Positions 31,222-43,800 of a DNA stretch of 64,000 nt are shown in pieces. Position 1 is the stretch's first letter, and every line of letters begins with the position of its first letter. Position numbers and translations under genes: made by a program. The notes beneath the pieces are model-generated. The model had not been told where the DNA came from. It ran no database searches and saw nothing but the letters and a program-made list of their open reading frames with translations. This DNA comes from Microthyrium microscopicum (Eukaryota; Ascomycota; Dothideomycetes; Microthyriales; Microthyriaceae). The stretch covers positions 248,001 through 312,000 of the forward strand of contig MU004246.1 of assembly GCA_010405405.1 (NCBI GenBank). The letters run 5' to 3'.

Positions 31222-33125
31222 TCAGCCAGTATGCTGATCAGCCAAAACCTCATGTCTCAGCGTACTCCTTCTCCTCGGCGCACTAGGCGTTCTCAATGGG
31301 CCCGCCGGTTTGACAATCGTCAATGGCGCAGGAGCTGTAGCAATCGACGTCCTCCCACCCGTCACTGAAATGCTAGGTAATGGCTTACTAGACAATGGCA
31401 TCCCGGACGAGGGTATAGATGGGACTGGAGGTGCGGAACTCGATACTTGAGCACCCTGTATCGGCAAGTGCAACGAATGTTGGCTGTGGAATGACTTTCG
31501 TCTCGAACTCGCCGGCTGAGCTGGTCCCTGAGGAGCTTGCTGGATATTTAGGGGCGAGGGTAACATATGTGCTGGTATTGGCGGTACAGGCGGAGGTGGC
31601 GGATGTGTAGATTGTGAGTTGGTGAATTGTTCGTGCAAACTATGCATACTGCTTCTCGCACTACTTGTATGCAAACTATTTGCACTACTGCTATTTGATG
31701 AGGGGCCGCGGTAGAAGGAGTAGCGAGGATGCGGTTGTTGGCTATGATTGTATGTGGTAGAATTGAAGGTCGAGAGATGGGAATCGCGAGAATGGACGGT
31801 TGCGAGAGAGAGGATGGATGTACGTGGTGTGCATGTACATGCGAGTGATTGTCGCCTACTCAAAGCATCGCCTTCACTGGTGGCGCGAGAGGCAAAGGCG
31901 TTGCCGCTGGGGACGTGGTAAGGCGATAGAATTGAGCGGGCGACGCCTGGACCGGAGAGGGTGGGTGAGGGTGCACCGGAGCTTACGTAGGAGTTGGCTA
32001 GTGAGTAGTGCCCGGAGGGGGAGCGGGATGGTGGGTGATTCATGTCGAAGATGGAAAGGGAGAGTGATTCGCGAGACTTTATATCTTGGTTGGGCGTTGT
32101 TGATGGATGGGAAAAGTTACGGGTTTTGCTGGGTGGTGGTTGAGAGCCAAAGGGATCGAAATCTATGGCACTGTGACCCGTTGGTGTTGGTGGTGATATA
32201 TAGGGGCGTCCTCCTAGGTGGGTTTGCTCGGGTTTTGCGGTGAGTGATGTTTGAATTTGACTGAGACGGAGAGTTGGGAATGCAGTTCTAATTAGAGGGT
32301 CGTAGGTATATCGAGCGGCGTGGTGTGGTGAGCTTTCAATGGAGCCGAATTTGTATCGAGATTTTTCTTTTATTCTTTTTCGTTCTGTTCGGCCGCGAAC
32401 CCCAAAGACTGTATCATTGATACACCACATGAAGAAGAGGCAGTGCAGGGCGCTGGTCAAGTTAGCCTGAGCATCACAATTGTCTACGATAGACTTACAA
32501 GATGCAATCAAAGATGACACAGCCAACTACTGAAATGATTGATCTTTTCTCAGCGCCACGAAGCCATTCTTCCTGGACCTTGCAGTTTGGAAAGGCCGGA
32601 CATGAATGAACATTACTAGCACTAACTGTGACAGTTTGACCCATGATGCCAATGATATCGTGCTGACCTAGTGTCTGAAGATCATATATATCTCCAGAGA
32701 GTCCTTTGTGTCCAGTCCATGCAACGATAGTAACATAGATGCCAATTATGGCGAAGCTGATACCAAGAAAGAAGTGGACCAAGACATTAGTGACCCCGAA
32801 TAACATTCTTTCTCGGCTCATAAAGTGAATGATGTTGATTAGATTCCAAACGATGGTGATGGCGTCCTATAAAGAGTCAGTGACGTCCAGTCGCAGTGAT
32901 GGCCAGCCTGTGGTTGTGGGTTCTTACGCATGGTATATAAACCAGGACAGCTTTTGCATCTTCAAAAGCTCGAGGCGTAAAGTTGGATTTGCTATGCGTT
33001 AAAGTAATAACAGCACAGGCTATAGATACGACACAAAGTATGTTCATCAGCATTCGAAAGGCAAACTTGAGATGCCATCTTGAATCGACATCAAAGAGTC
33101 GTTCTCGCTTGATCCTGGAGAACAT
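31222..33125 (-). CDS. Four-helix membrane protein with a long Ser/Pro-rich cytosolic tail, three exons
   Basis: Exons 32928-33125, 32499-32866 and 31222-32452 join in phase to 598 residues. The second intron (46 nt) has a GCTAAC branch site. Helix 1 lies in MLMNILCVVSIACAVITL, helix 2 in VLVYIPCDAITIVWNLINII, helix 3 in NVLVHFFLGISFAIIGIYVT and helix 4 in ISVVGCVIFDCIFALHCLFF. Between helices 3 and 4 there is an extracellular loop with two Cys (SCPAFPNC). This is the MARVEL-like topology common among fungal membrane proteins of unknown role. From residue ~200 to the end the chain is disordered, rich in Ser, Pro and His, with PPPPPVPPIPAH and a basic C-terminus (RRRSTLRHE). A proline run of this kind could bind SH3 or WW domains. 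Not assigned to any named family. Confidence 0.75.
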
Positions 33126-35485
33126 CTTGAATCGTTCAGTCTACAATAGTATAGCTGGGCCGTAAATAGTAATGAATTAAGGGGGAATGAGCGACATGGA
33201 GAAGATATGATGTATAGTAAACGAGAGAGGAGCGATTAAAACGAGCGTAGGACGTGTAAAGGGAGCGTAAGGTGATAAGTTCTACAGCCTCATCATATTA
33301 TCTATACAGCCGGCTGCATGTAAAAGAACATCAACAGACAAAAGTCAATGTCAGATCAAGGTTGCTGAAGGAGTTTTGTAAACGAAAGAGATGTACACAA
33401 AGAGTCGGGAACACATCCACGAGTCTGGGAATACTCCACAATTTGATGCAAACAGGCCCCGTCGTATGGTGCATCAGAAAGCATCGCTGCATCGTCCAGA
33501 ACCGCCACTAGGTGACATGATGGACTCGGTGGATGACCTTGGACTTGCCTTGCGCTTGTCTTGGGGCAGAAGGCGAGCATATTATCCCGCACTGCCAGGG
33601 CGCCACGGGTTCACAACCGGGTCTGGCGTGCTGGGATCGGGATGTTTCTTCCAAGCTCATGATATCTTGAGATGTTGAGGCTCACGAGGAGTTGAGGAGT
33701 TGGTGGCTGAATTTTAGTCGGAAACAGATCGTTGAACGTTTCATTTTGCGTCCAATGAGAGTGGCCATATGCCGCCCCTTAGTGGACTGAGTGAGGTATC
33801 ACAACTCATAAATAGGCCAACTTTTTCATGTTGACTCGAGCGTGCTGCGTGCTCATGTTTTGCATCGGCCTTGATGGAATTTCTGGACATGGTAATTCGA
33901 GACGAGGTAAGTAACTGCTGCTGTTGATGCTGAAGCAATTTGCTTCGCAAGATTTATGGTTCAACCAATTTATGCCAATTTACATGGATAGCTGTAGTGC
34001 TCCGTTGAATAAATATCCGCGCCGTATTCTTCTTGGGGTTTGTAATGGAAAACATGATTGTCATACTCTAGCATGGCGTGGATTTGTACGATGCGGCCCC
34101 TAGGGAGAAAGGCTCGGACCGGCTTAAGCCATGGGATATAAAGGGAGCCTCGATCTCACTCGCCGTCTAGCTGTCGGGAACTCGTCATGCGCTGGAAATT
34201 AGATGGTGAAATCCATTTAGTGACACGTACCAAGGCATAAGAACTTTGATACCATTGTTACAAGTAGGTCGCTAAATAAGCGTCAATCGTTGAGAGATTC
34301 AGCCTTGTGGAGGCTGCCTTGGCTGCTCCTTCCATGATGTTTCACTGTACAAATAAGAAGCTTATGTTAGTGGTTGCATCGAGAAAATCAAAGTTGTTAC
34401 TGTAGGTCTAAAGCGAACAAGTGGAAGACTGTTAACTGTAATGCCAACTCTGCTTTACTTCAATCAATCATACATTTTAGGTGTTGTCCAATTCAGTGTC
34501 AACTTGAGTGCATGAACACCTTACTTGGTGGAAGCAAAGAAGTAAACTTTCCATTTTCGATACACCAATATCGCAAACGGCTACCAGCCAGTATTTCTTT
34601 GAGAATTGGCATTAGAGTCAGCTTTGAGTGATACTATCATTTAGGTAGAAACTTCAAGTTTGTACGATCCACCTGATCAAACCCGGGACTGCATAAAAGA
34701 TTACCCACGCAGTCGAGCTACTTCTGAAGATAGCTGTGTTACTATCACTCAATAAGCGTTTGCTAGCAATGTAGTAGTACAAAGCGAAGATAACAAGCTC
34801 ATCCTGTGACCTTTTTATGAATACTCTAGAGTACTTTATGTCCCCCAGACTTGCACAGCTTTGGATTCCGGTGAATGGATCTACATGCAAGCATTTTGAA
34901 GGTAGCAATATATAGTATTGTATCGCCTTGCTATTGGTATGTCAGCCTAGACTTTTTCTATAGAATAAAATTGAAAAATGTAGAATAATCGATCTAGGAA
35001 CATAGAATAAATGATGAAAGCCAAGAGGCTCCAAATACTGTTTGTATGTACTGTAGTTGGGCACAACCACCTCCTGACAACAGCAGAACTAGGATTAATC
35101 CGCCAACGTCTTGGAGAAAGATAAAGCAGCGTATCAGAAGTGTTGGTCAAGAGTCTTTGGCGGTGAAATTGATTTGATTGATAGGAGGATCCTGTTCGGG
35201 GTGGCCGAGGCACTTGGTGATTGGCTGGCAATGACATGCACAGCCTTCCGTCATTCCCATGATCCATCGCCATCTTCCATTTGGCATCTGATCTCTTAAA
35301 CCTTTTCATCCCTCTATACTTGTATCCACTTTGCCTTCACTACTTGACTCATCACCAGACCGTCCCTTCTGAGACAGTTACACTACATCATCAACCTTTG
35401 CCTTCGCGATAAAGGCCCAACCATCTACCATCCCGCACTCCCCAACCGCCCCTCAGTCATAAAAACAAGCAAACAAACAACCACC
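33126..35485. other. 2.4-kb intergenic region between divergent genes
   Basis: Promoter region for the four-helix protein (minus) and the Pro-rich protein (plus). Open frames at 33391-33678 and 34654-34908 show no domain. I see no repeat, RNA gene or transposon end. Confidence 0.45.
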
Positions 35486-36313
35486 ATGGTCCTCCTAGGC
35501 GGCCTCGAGATCCTCGCAGCCGGCTACTTCATCAACGAACATTCCAAGAAGAAAGAACGCCGGCGTCTCCAAGAAGAAGAAGAAGAAGCTGCTCTCCAAC
35601 AATCCCGTCGACGCCGCCACTCTGACCCAGACAACCACCGCCGCCATCACCACAGCCATCGCCATTCTCCTTCCACATCCCCCGCGCCCAAGAAGGAGCG
35701 TCGCGACTCTCGCGACTCACGGCGCAATGACGAAGGAGGTCGGAGATCTTCAAAAACACCAACACCATACACCGGACCCTACAATCAACGGCCAAATATA
35801 GGCGCACCATCACAAAGCAGCAACGGATACCTAGCACCACCATTAAAACCCTCACGTACCAGCAGCGCACCACCACCCGGCTACGATGTCTATCCTCCAC
35901 CCACAACGAACGCGTATGATGCGGGGATGTATGTGCCGCCGCACCACTACCCGCCACCTCCACCACTCAATGTACCCAGCGCAGTGCCAAATGCTCCCAC
36001 ACCACCAGCATACCCTCCATACAACGCGCCAACATATCCCCCGCATCCCATGAGTTCTCCTGCACAACAAATCAGCATGAACGCAAAGCCATATAATCAA
36101 CCTAATAGCCCACCCTATGCAACACCAAGCATAAACTACCCCAACGTCCCTCCTCCACACGCTGGCTACTCAGAACTACCAGCTGGACCCCTCCACCACC
36201 CGAATCCAGCGCGCTTACCGGCACCGCCGAGTCCGCATGTGGTGTTTGCGGATGGGGTTGATACGCATGGACAGCATGTCGTGGAGCCGCCGCCGCCGTA
36301 TCGGGAATACTGA
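35486..36313 (+). CDS. Pro-rich PPxY protein with basic/coiled N-terminus, 275 residues
   Basis: Single exon, start context ACCACCATGGTC. The N-terminus MVLLGGLEILAAGYFINEHS is a short hydrophobic stretch followed by KKKERRRLQEEEEEAAL, a charged helix. The middle is basic and Ser/His-rich (RRRRHSD, HHHSHRHSP). From residue ~95 it is Pro/Tyr-rich and ends PPPPYREY, a PPxY motif recognised by WW domains of Rsp5-type ubiquitin ligases. Several further PPxY-like sites occur (PPAYPPY, PPGYDVYPPP). The arrangement resembles adaptors that bring ubiquitin ligases to membranes, but this is inference. The first ~35 residues look more conserved-like than the rest. Confidence 0.72.
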   Translation: MVLLGGLEILAAGYFINEHSKKKERRRLQEEEEEAALQQSRRRRHSDPDNHRRHHHSHRHSPSTSPAPKKERRDSRDSRRNDEGGRRSSKTPTPYTGPYNQRPNIGAPSQSSNGYLAPPLKPSRTSSAPPPGYDVYPPPTTNAYDAGMYVPPHHYPPPPPLNVPSAVPNAPTPPAYPPYNAPTYPPHPMSSPAQQISMNAKPYNQPNSPPYATPSINYPNVPPPHAGYSELPAGPLHHPNPARLPAPPSPHVVFADGVDTHGQHVVEPPPPYREY

Positions 36314-37236
36314 TGGCATGAGTACTAGAGAATGTGGGATGAGTGAACTCGCTGGTCGAGTATGATTGAATGAATCATGGAATAATGAGAAGAAGGATAG
36401 GTTTGGGGAGATGTTTGGAAGTCTGGGATGTAAAGGAGCTAGAGGCAAAGGGGGAGAGAAGGACGAGCAACAGCATGATACCCCGAGATACGACATGGCA
36501 TGAACTGGCCTGGCATAGCATGTTTAGCTGTATTTGAGTAATTTGAGATTATATAGAGCAGTATCTCGTTTTTCTGTGATATGTATACATGATTAGCTAA
36601 AGCTCACCCATCACACATCAATATCACCTTGCGTGTCGTACACAGGTCACAATACCAAGAGAACCAAACACAAATACCACACCAAATCATAGATGATACT
36701 ATTTTCTTCTATTCCTCTCTATCCACAACCGTCCACCATTCCATCTTCCATACCACACCGTCTATCTCCAACAACGTATGTACACAAGAAGCACACGCTC
36801 CCCAACTTCCGTGCTCCCCAACTCATACGCTTGCACGATCACAAGCCTTCTTTTCCAAACGAAAACACCCAGGTCGGCCAGTGAACTTTCCAGTGAACCT
36901 TCCAGTGAACTTTCCAGCGAGAGATCCACTGACCGTGTAAATGAACAAAAGAAATGAAAAAAGCCAGACGAACATATTGCCTGATCTATGCAAGATGCCC
37001 ATAAACCAAACAACGCAGTTCGCAACGCAAGGCTCGGATCAAGTAGTTCTGAACAACAAACGATCTATGCAAAGGATGAATGCTAACAAGAGGAGAGTGT
37101 GTGAATGCCATAACCCGCAACCCAGAACAAAAACAAAAAGACCAGAGACCCTAAGAGACAACAAGAACAGACGAGGAGTAGAGGATACACCATGACAAGA
37201 GATCAGGCAGGCCTAGGAGCAATTGCACTTTCCTTC
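36314..37236. other. 0.9-kb region between convergent genes
   Basis: 3' flanks of the Pro-rich gene (plus) and the next minus-strand gene. It contains short direct repeats GTGAACTTTCCAGTGAAC-type at 36881-36920 (three copies of CCAGTGAAC/TTTCCAG). Frames here are not supported. Confidence 0.45.
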
Positions 37237-39630
37237 CTAGAGCGCGTAGTCACCATCAGCATGGCCATGATGTTTCGAGCTACTTGGTGCCCCGCTTGGT
37301 CCCGCCGCCCCAACCTGCTGATGACTGGGCATAGGTGGCGGCGGATCATGATACGGTGGTCCCTCATCAACATCGTCCTCCTCATAATATTCCTGTTCAT
37401 CATCGTCGAGAAAGTCCTGTTCAGAGTCTTGCACATTGTCTTCGTAGCGTTCACCATAGTCGTAGTCGTCATAAGCGCCCTCGTCCTCTGGTCTACCACC
37501 CTGCTGTGCATGCACATTTGGATCCGCCGACGGATGGCCAGGAAGACCACCAGTGTTTCTCAAGAATTCACGCTTTTGAAACTCGGCAGCCTGGTGTGCG
37601 AGGGATTTGTGTGTGGCTTTGTTGGACTTTTTGTTCTTGCGGCCCTTTTGCTTGACCTTTTCCAACATTCTACGTCGTTCGGCTATAGCTTTCTGGGATT
37701 TACGATCTTTGATTTCGTACTGTCGAATCAGGGCGGCAGGAGGGCCGCCGTAAATGGCCTCGTACTCGCAAAACTCGCATATCCAGATATCTTCACGCTT
37801 GGGTGGATGTTGTTGGTTGGCCCAGCTTTGGTTGATGCGTCGTTCACGCGCTGCAATCTCATATACGCGACCTGGCTTGCGGGGACGTGTCTTCTTTGGC
37901 GGCTGTTGATGGCCACCCTGTTGACCCTGGTGTTGTGTTGGAGTGCCATTCGGACCTTGAGTATTTCGTCGAGATCCATCTGGGTTCTGTGAGGGTGGAT
38001 GCGGGTAGTTTGGGTCGGCAGCGGACATGCTTGAGTTGCCCGGCCAGACTTTGTTGGATGGCGAATCGCAAGTAAAGGTAAAGTTGCTCGTCGCCGGTGA
38101 GGATTTATTGGCCTGTTGGAGGAGTGAAACGTGCTCAGAGCCTTTGGTAGGAGTCGAGAGCTCTTGGGATTGTGCGTTGGCGATGGCGGTGGAGATGATT
38201 CCCTTGCCGGTTGGAGAAGAGCTAAGGTTCTGAGAGGACGCTGTGAGGAGGGAGAAGGAACTTGGTCAGCGGAGTCGTTCATGAGAAGATTTGTTGGGAT
38301 AGTGATGTAAAATATCAGTGTTAAAATGGGAAAATCATGAGCAGATGAAGCGTTGAGTTGTTGAATGTTCAAAGGGAGTTTGAATGGAGAGGATGACAGA
38401 GGCTTGAAGATGCAGGAGGTACGACCCAGTGCCAAGCCCGCGCCTAATTCCCAAGTAGCCAAGCGCGGAATCAGCGGAATTCCAACCACGATTTCCAAAT
38501 TTCATGCTGACGGATGGCGACACGAGTTTAAAGAAGCAGATAAACATACCTTGTTTATTAGCAAGTCCACCAGAGGCTCTGCGAGCCGACCCTGCTCCAT
38601 AGTTCACTCCATTCGTGCTTGTACCCAGTGGGCGACGATCCAACGAGCCCCGTCCTGAGCGCGGACTACGAATTCGTGGCACTTGCGAGATAGGGATCGT
38701 AGAGTGTGGCAATAAAGCCGACGCCGAAGCAGAGGTGCCTGAACCATAATAACTTCCTGACCGATCTGCCGGCGCACCTTCGTCAGTAGCTCCTGCGGAT
38801 GCCTCGGATTGCTGCGTGAGAGGAGACAGATGAACATTTGCCATGTCTGTAGAGAGCGACAAGGGAAGGTTAGTTAAACTTCCCATACTGCCGTTGGACT
38901 GTGGAATCTTGCGCTTCTTCTTATTATTCGTGTTTTCAAAGCCCTCATCTCCATCGACTGACGAGTTTGCCGACTCAACCTGTGGCGGCTGCGAATTGCT
39001 TCCCATGCTTCCTTTGCCATGCGAAGCAAGACGACCTTGTGGTCTGGACATGGCCTTCTTTGCCGGCTTTTGATAGCTCTCCGTATAACTACCGGATCCG
39101 CGACCATATTGTGAATCCTCGTGATACTGCTCATCTTCCCACGATCCACGTGGTCCATTCGCGCGCCCGTCTCGATCATAACGATTTGTGGGCTTTCGAC
39201 CGTCTGCTGACTCTCCAGTCTCGGGATTGTACGCTAATCGAAATAGAGGTTGATTTTCTGGGACAGATGGAAAGACCAGCGCGTCGGCTTGTTCTGAGGA
39301 AAGCCGATCACGAAGACGACGTTTAGGAAGAGGTTTTATCGGTCGGTCTTGAGAAGAGTCGGGAGAACCAAAGTCGGGGGATAGGCGAGAGGCGATGGGC
39401 GATCTGGCCATACTTGGCGAGGCGGAGGCATTTGATCTTGAAGCTTGAGGTGAAATGGTATTGCGAGCAGAATTCGAACCGGCTGTACGTCGAGACATGT
39501 TCGGCGAGTGACGCGACGATGGCGAATTTTTAATGCCGTTGCCGCCTGATCGGATCGATGCCCAGTCATAACCTAAGTCAGGCAAAAACCCAGTAAGCAT
39601 GCGATTCCAAATATCCATAAGACGAGCCAT
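37237..39630 (-). CDS. Unrecognised conserved-looking protein, 694 residues, one CxxC motif, two exons
   Basis: Exons 38550-39630 and 37237-38240 join in phase (intron GTATGT...CACAG, 309 nt). The start MARLMDIWNRMLTGFLPDLG is at ATG 39630; the longer open frame upstream is ignored. Residues ~25-330 are Ser/Arg-rich and disordered. In the second exon there is an ordered stretch at about residues 475-545: KREDIWICEFCEYEAIYGGP followed by ALIRQYEIKDRKSQKAIAER and a Lys-rich helix (KVKQKGRKNKKSNKATHK), with C-x2-C that may be half of a zinc site. The C-terminus is very acidic (QDFLDDDEQEYYEEDDVDEG) and ends in a Ser/His patch. The basic and acidic blocks suggest a nuclear or chromatin/RNA-linked role, but no function is assigned. 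Confidence 0.72.
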
Positions 39631-41845
39631 TGAGTAAGAGCAGTGGCAGTGGTGATGAAGGAAAAGAAAGTCTAGACGGAAAGGGCAGGATGGTAATATG
39701 AGGGAAAGGTATCGGAAAAAGCCAAACACGCAATTGCTTTGACATGCGGCAACAATTGTAGAAGGTGCTGGAGGTGGAATAGCAATGGCAAGAGCTAGAC
39801 AAGCTGAAGCGGATAAACATAGATGCCGCGCAACCTTCCAGGTGTTGCTGCAAACTACCTCAATCGAATCTTATATCGGGGAGTTTCCTCAAGCGGGAGA
39901 TGGTGCAGGGTATCAAAATCCAAGACAAGACAAGACATACTGGGACCGCTAGCCATGATGGCTTATCCAAACACCCTTCCTTTCCTATGCAATGTTTTCC
40001 TTTCCCAAAGCTAATCCCAAGCTTGATCAATGGTTCTTGTTGATAGGTTCTTCCAATGACAAGGACAGATCAGCACGGCGACGACTTAGAAAATGACCGA
40101 CAGGCAGAAGCCTTGTGTTGGTAGCAATCAATGCTCTTTCTATGACAATCCGACCAATTCCTAGCTCGGCAACACACTTTGCTGCTTCCTGATATCCAAA
40201 TGACAGCGAGATGAGGGATTCGTACTCGGGCAGACAGCCAGCGAAGGACAGGTGGATGAGTAGCCGAGACAGGCGATGGGTTGGTTCGGATAGTTGGAGG
40301 AGTCGGCGGTTTGGGAGAGGTATGAAGGAGGGGAATAAAGCTCCAGGAGCCAGGTTGGAATCGGTGGAGCAGGACAGAGCGGGAGCTTGGTTTTTTGTAT
40401 GTATTGGTGATGGGAGAGGGTGCAGTTGGGACTTGGGGGAGTTGAGGTATCAAGGATCACTAGTGATGAGTGCACTGGCTTAGTCATGCCAGTTCCGTCT
40501 CCCCTTTGCCTCTAGAGTCTGGGAGAATGTCTCTTTTTCTGAACCGTTCCACCCCTTTTTTCCTTGACAGGATGAATTAGCGAAGCACTTTACAGTCATA
40601 TTTTATTTTATTTCCTTGATTGCGCTCAAACCAAACTACCCCTAGCTGCTCGTCTATGCCGTTTGCTTCCAGGGCTACTTGGGACTGTACACTGTACAAT
40701 ATCACGAGCAGCAGTGCAAACGGCCAATATGTTTCTGATACTTGTGCAATTACAGGGGCATATGAGACAGGAGACTCGATCGTTTCTACGCCTCATTTGA
40801 TGCCTGTAATTGCTCCTCATCTTACCGTACTCGTTGATTTGTTCATTTGAATCAACCATTTCTCCCTCCTGACCCAAGTCTCCCATTGCCTGATTGCCTC
40901 AACTTGTGATGGGACTGTGGGACTGTAGTTCCGAATGGCATGCTCCAATCAAGTATGATGTACCCAATCTGCTGCGATACATTACCAGGTGCTTTACTTG
41001 CCATCGCCTGCGTAAAACTCTCCTTGACAACGAATGCGTAAGACTCTCGACTTCACCTCGACTGCATAACACTCTTAACTTCGCATCGCGTGCGTAGGAA
41101 CCTCGAGTCCCTATCGAATACGCTGGGAACCAAAGCATCTTCTCTCTATGAAGCACGGTGGGCGCCATCGCCGTTGCTATTCATACCTACTATCTACTAT
41201 CTACTTGTTACCTCTATCCTAATCCAAATTCCTTCATATGCCATACACAAAACCTCGCATCTCCCATCGAACGCGCTGGGAGCCAAAGCATCCTCTCTCT
41301 ATGAAATGCGATGGGAGCCATCGGGATAGATGGCAGAACGCTAGTTGCATCGTCTATCCGTTGACATACCCGAAATCATCAAATTCACAGTCTGCCAATG
41401 ATCAAACCAAATATAGCATCCTCCCATCGAATGTGCTGGGAGTCAATGCATCTTTTCTTTATAAAGTGCGATGGGCGCCAGCGAAGCTCATGGGAGTACG
41501 GCAGTTTCATTATCCATCCATTGCCATGCCTCAACTCGCGACAATCAGTATAAATATCTCTCAAAACCCATGAAAAAGCAGTTTACCAACAGGCAAGCAA
41601 AATATGCCACTCTCCCATCTAGTACGATGGCTACCACGGCACTTCATGTTAAGAATAGGCGAATCTTCCCATCTTACTCGATAAATTTCCCAACGTTCTA
41701 CGCATACGATGGTAAACAACGCATTCGGTCACTAAGCGTAGCAGATGGGCGCCAGCGACGTTGATGGGAGATTACAATTGATATTCCATTACTTCATTGC
41801 TATTCATACAGCACTAACTTCGCAGCCATCATGTCCATGTCTAGC
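39631..41845. other. 2.2-kb intergenic region with a decayed repeat array
   Basis: Promoter of the minus-strand gene 37237-39630 and 3' flank of the Cti6-like gene. The stretch 41000-41780 is an array of imperfect units described separately. No frame in the region has domain content. Confidence 0.5.
41000..41780. repeat. Array of decayed TCCCATCG-family units
   Basis: Units recur roughly every 150-190 bp. Openings are CCCTATCGAATACGCTGGGA (~41108), TCCCATCGAACGCGCTGGGA (~41262), TCCCATCGAATGTGCTGGGA (~41422) and TCCCATCTAGTACGATGGCT (~41612). Each of the first three is followed by a segment like AGCATCCTCTCTCTATGAAA and then by GCGATGGGAGCC or GATGGGCGCCA. The last unit ends GGGCGCCAGCGACGTTGATG at ~41747. 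A shorter 30-nt periodicity precedes them at 41000-41097 (GCGTAAAACTCT, GCGTAAGACTCT, GCATAACACTCT). The same words occur in the MITE-like copies at 30791-30900 and 44310-44502. Confidence 0.72.
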
Positions 41846-43800
41846 TTACGACGTACTCTCTACCTCTGGTGCATATTCTTGCTTCCAATTACTGAGCCTT
41901 GTGGATAGACTGGCCGCCATTGAAGCTGCCGAATTGGATGATTCCGCACTTTCGACAACGGGCAATGCTTGGGCCATCTCTTTCTGCGCGTGGGCTATGA
42001 ATTCCTGCATTTGGGTAGCGCGACGGTTGAGTTCTGCCATAGTAGGCAATCGCGGTTGACCGTCGTTTCTGTCTTTAGGTGGTCGACCCTTTGGGCGTGC
42101 TCCATTACCCAATGTAGTAGGTTGACCTGTTCCACTGCTATCAGCACCACTTCCGGCGCCTTCCTTTGGGGATGGAGAGCCCTTTCCGTTTTTGGCCGGA
42201 GAGCCAATGTCTCCTTCTCTAGGTGTCAATGCGGACCTGCCGCCCCGAACGCCCTTTCTGCGTAGGCCAGGTGGTATGCGTTTGGATGTGGACGCAGATG
42301 CCTGAGTTGGCAAGTTGTTGGTTGGTGCGGAGGCAGGCGCGTCTTCAGCATTGGTAGCTGCATTAGGAGTCGCTTCTTCAGTAGGAAGTGTTTCCTCTTC
42401 GTCGCCGTTTTCATCTGGCAGTTCTGGGTCTAAGATAGTGTTAGCCGAGAGCAAAGAATGATGTTTTTGAAGTTATTACCGTCAGCTCTTCGACGTTCCG
42501 CCCTGTCTCTACGCTTGGAAGCTGCCTCAGCTTTGGCACGCTCCTTGTCCCGCACATCTTTGTCTTTGTGACCTTGACTTTTCGGAGCAGTGCTGCGTGG
42601 ACCTTTTCTCTTTCCATCGTCTCCAACCTCAGACATACCACGGACTGATCCAGCTTTGGATCCTGAGCTAGGTGGTGTGCTAGAATTGGTTCTTTGTCTT
42701 TTCAGGTCTGACCGCATACTAAACAATTTCAGTTAAGCCCCGTTGCGTTCTTTTCGCGGTGTACTTACTCTTCACTATCTTCTCGGTTGCGTTTAACTTT
42801 GCGTGTACTTGTCTCTGAAGGAGCACCATCCTGCTTGCTCTCTTCCAGGACTTTACGTAAAACCTCGTCTTCGTCAAGCGCAGCGCGACTGTTCATTGTA
42901 GATCTTCTTTTCGGGGGCTCGGCTGGTACTTTCAAGGAAGATTCGCGAACTGGTCGAGCTTCAGAAATCGAGAGCTTGCGATGCGACTTGGACGATTTTC
43001 CAACAGTAGGAATGTAACGAGAATATTTTTGACTGCGAGAAGTATTAGCAACTCAGATCAAGCAAGTACAAATGAGCTAGAATCATTGAAGCTCAACGGC
43101 CTGGGTTCTAGCTTGGTTGACAGCAACATCGCAGCTAACGATTTGTGACGACCATAAGGATCTTGACTCTGGAACATGGGGTGACTTACCCAGTATGGTC
43201 TTTGCTTAAGTGATGAAAGTCAGGACGACATTGTTCACAATAGTAGTTGAATGATGGGGGAGGCTCCTCCATAATACCAACGCAGCCGCCATGCTGCCAT
43301 ACAGCACAGGTTTCGCATTGGATGAATAATGAGCCAGGCTCATCCGGCACGTCTGCATCGTCGCCATCTGTAGGAACTGCAACTGCGGGGACTTTGGTGG
43401 GTTTAGGCGTGTTTTCGATCACTGGTAGTCCAGGCCAATCCTGAGAACCACATATACAACGAGTAGTCTCCTCATCCTCAATTATCTCGTCGTCGTTAGG
43501 ATGCGAGTCCTCGGCCTTGGCCATTGCATCTCCTGTTGTAGTTTCTTGTTGTCTACGAGATCGGCGCGTAGTCACGGTGGAGGTGGCATCGTTCTGCTCC
43601 TCGGATGGCGAGAGAGAGTGAGGAGTAGAGGATTTTGGAGGACTGGCAGCCTTCCCACTTCTTGTAGGACGATCGGCGCGACCTGAGGTAGAGGAATTGG
43701 CAGAGCTTCCAGCGTTGGAGACAGCGGCCGAGGGGACGGAGGGAGGTTGGTGGGTGCGAGCGCGCGAGCTTCTTCGCGGGGACGGAAGACCTTTAGCCAT
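41846..43800 (-). CDS. CTI6: Cti6-like PHD-finger protein (Rpd3L histone deacetylase complex), four exons
   Basis: Exons 43190-43800, 42769-43034, 42480-42718 and 41846-42429. The PHD finger is at residues ~115-200: RCICGSQDWPG, then FIQCETCAVWQHGGCVGIME and YYCEQCRPDFHHLSKDHT, with the C-x-C, C-x2-C, H-x2-C and C-x2-C zinc ligands, though with a long insert after the first pair. In yeast, Cti6 binds methylated H3K4 and links Rpd3L and the Cyc8-Tup1 co-repressor. The remaining exons are Lys/Arg/Glu-rich with a conserved C-terminal helix (LPTMAELNRRATQMQEFIAH) near the end. Exon 1 and exon 2 do not join in frame: GG|GTAAGT leads into a T-CAA frame (GQKYS) that then needs a 2-nt shift to reach SRYIPTVGK. 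See findings. Later junctions are clean. Confidence 0.85.
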
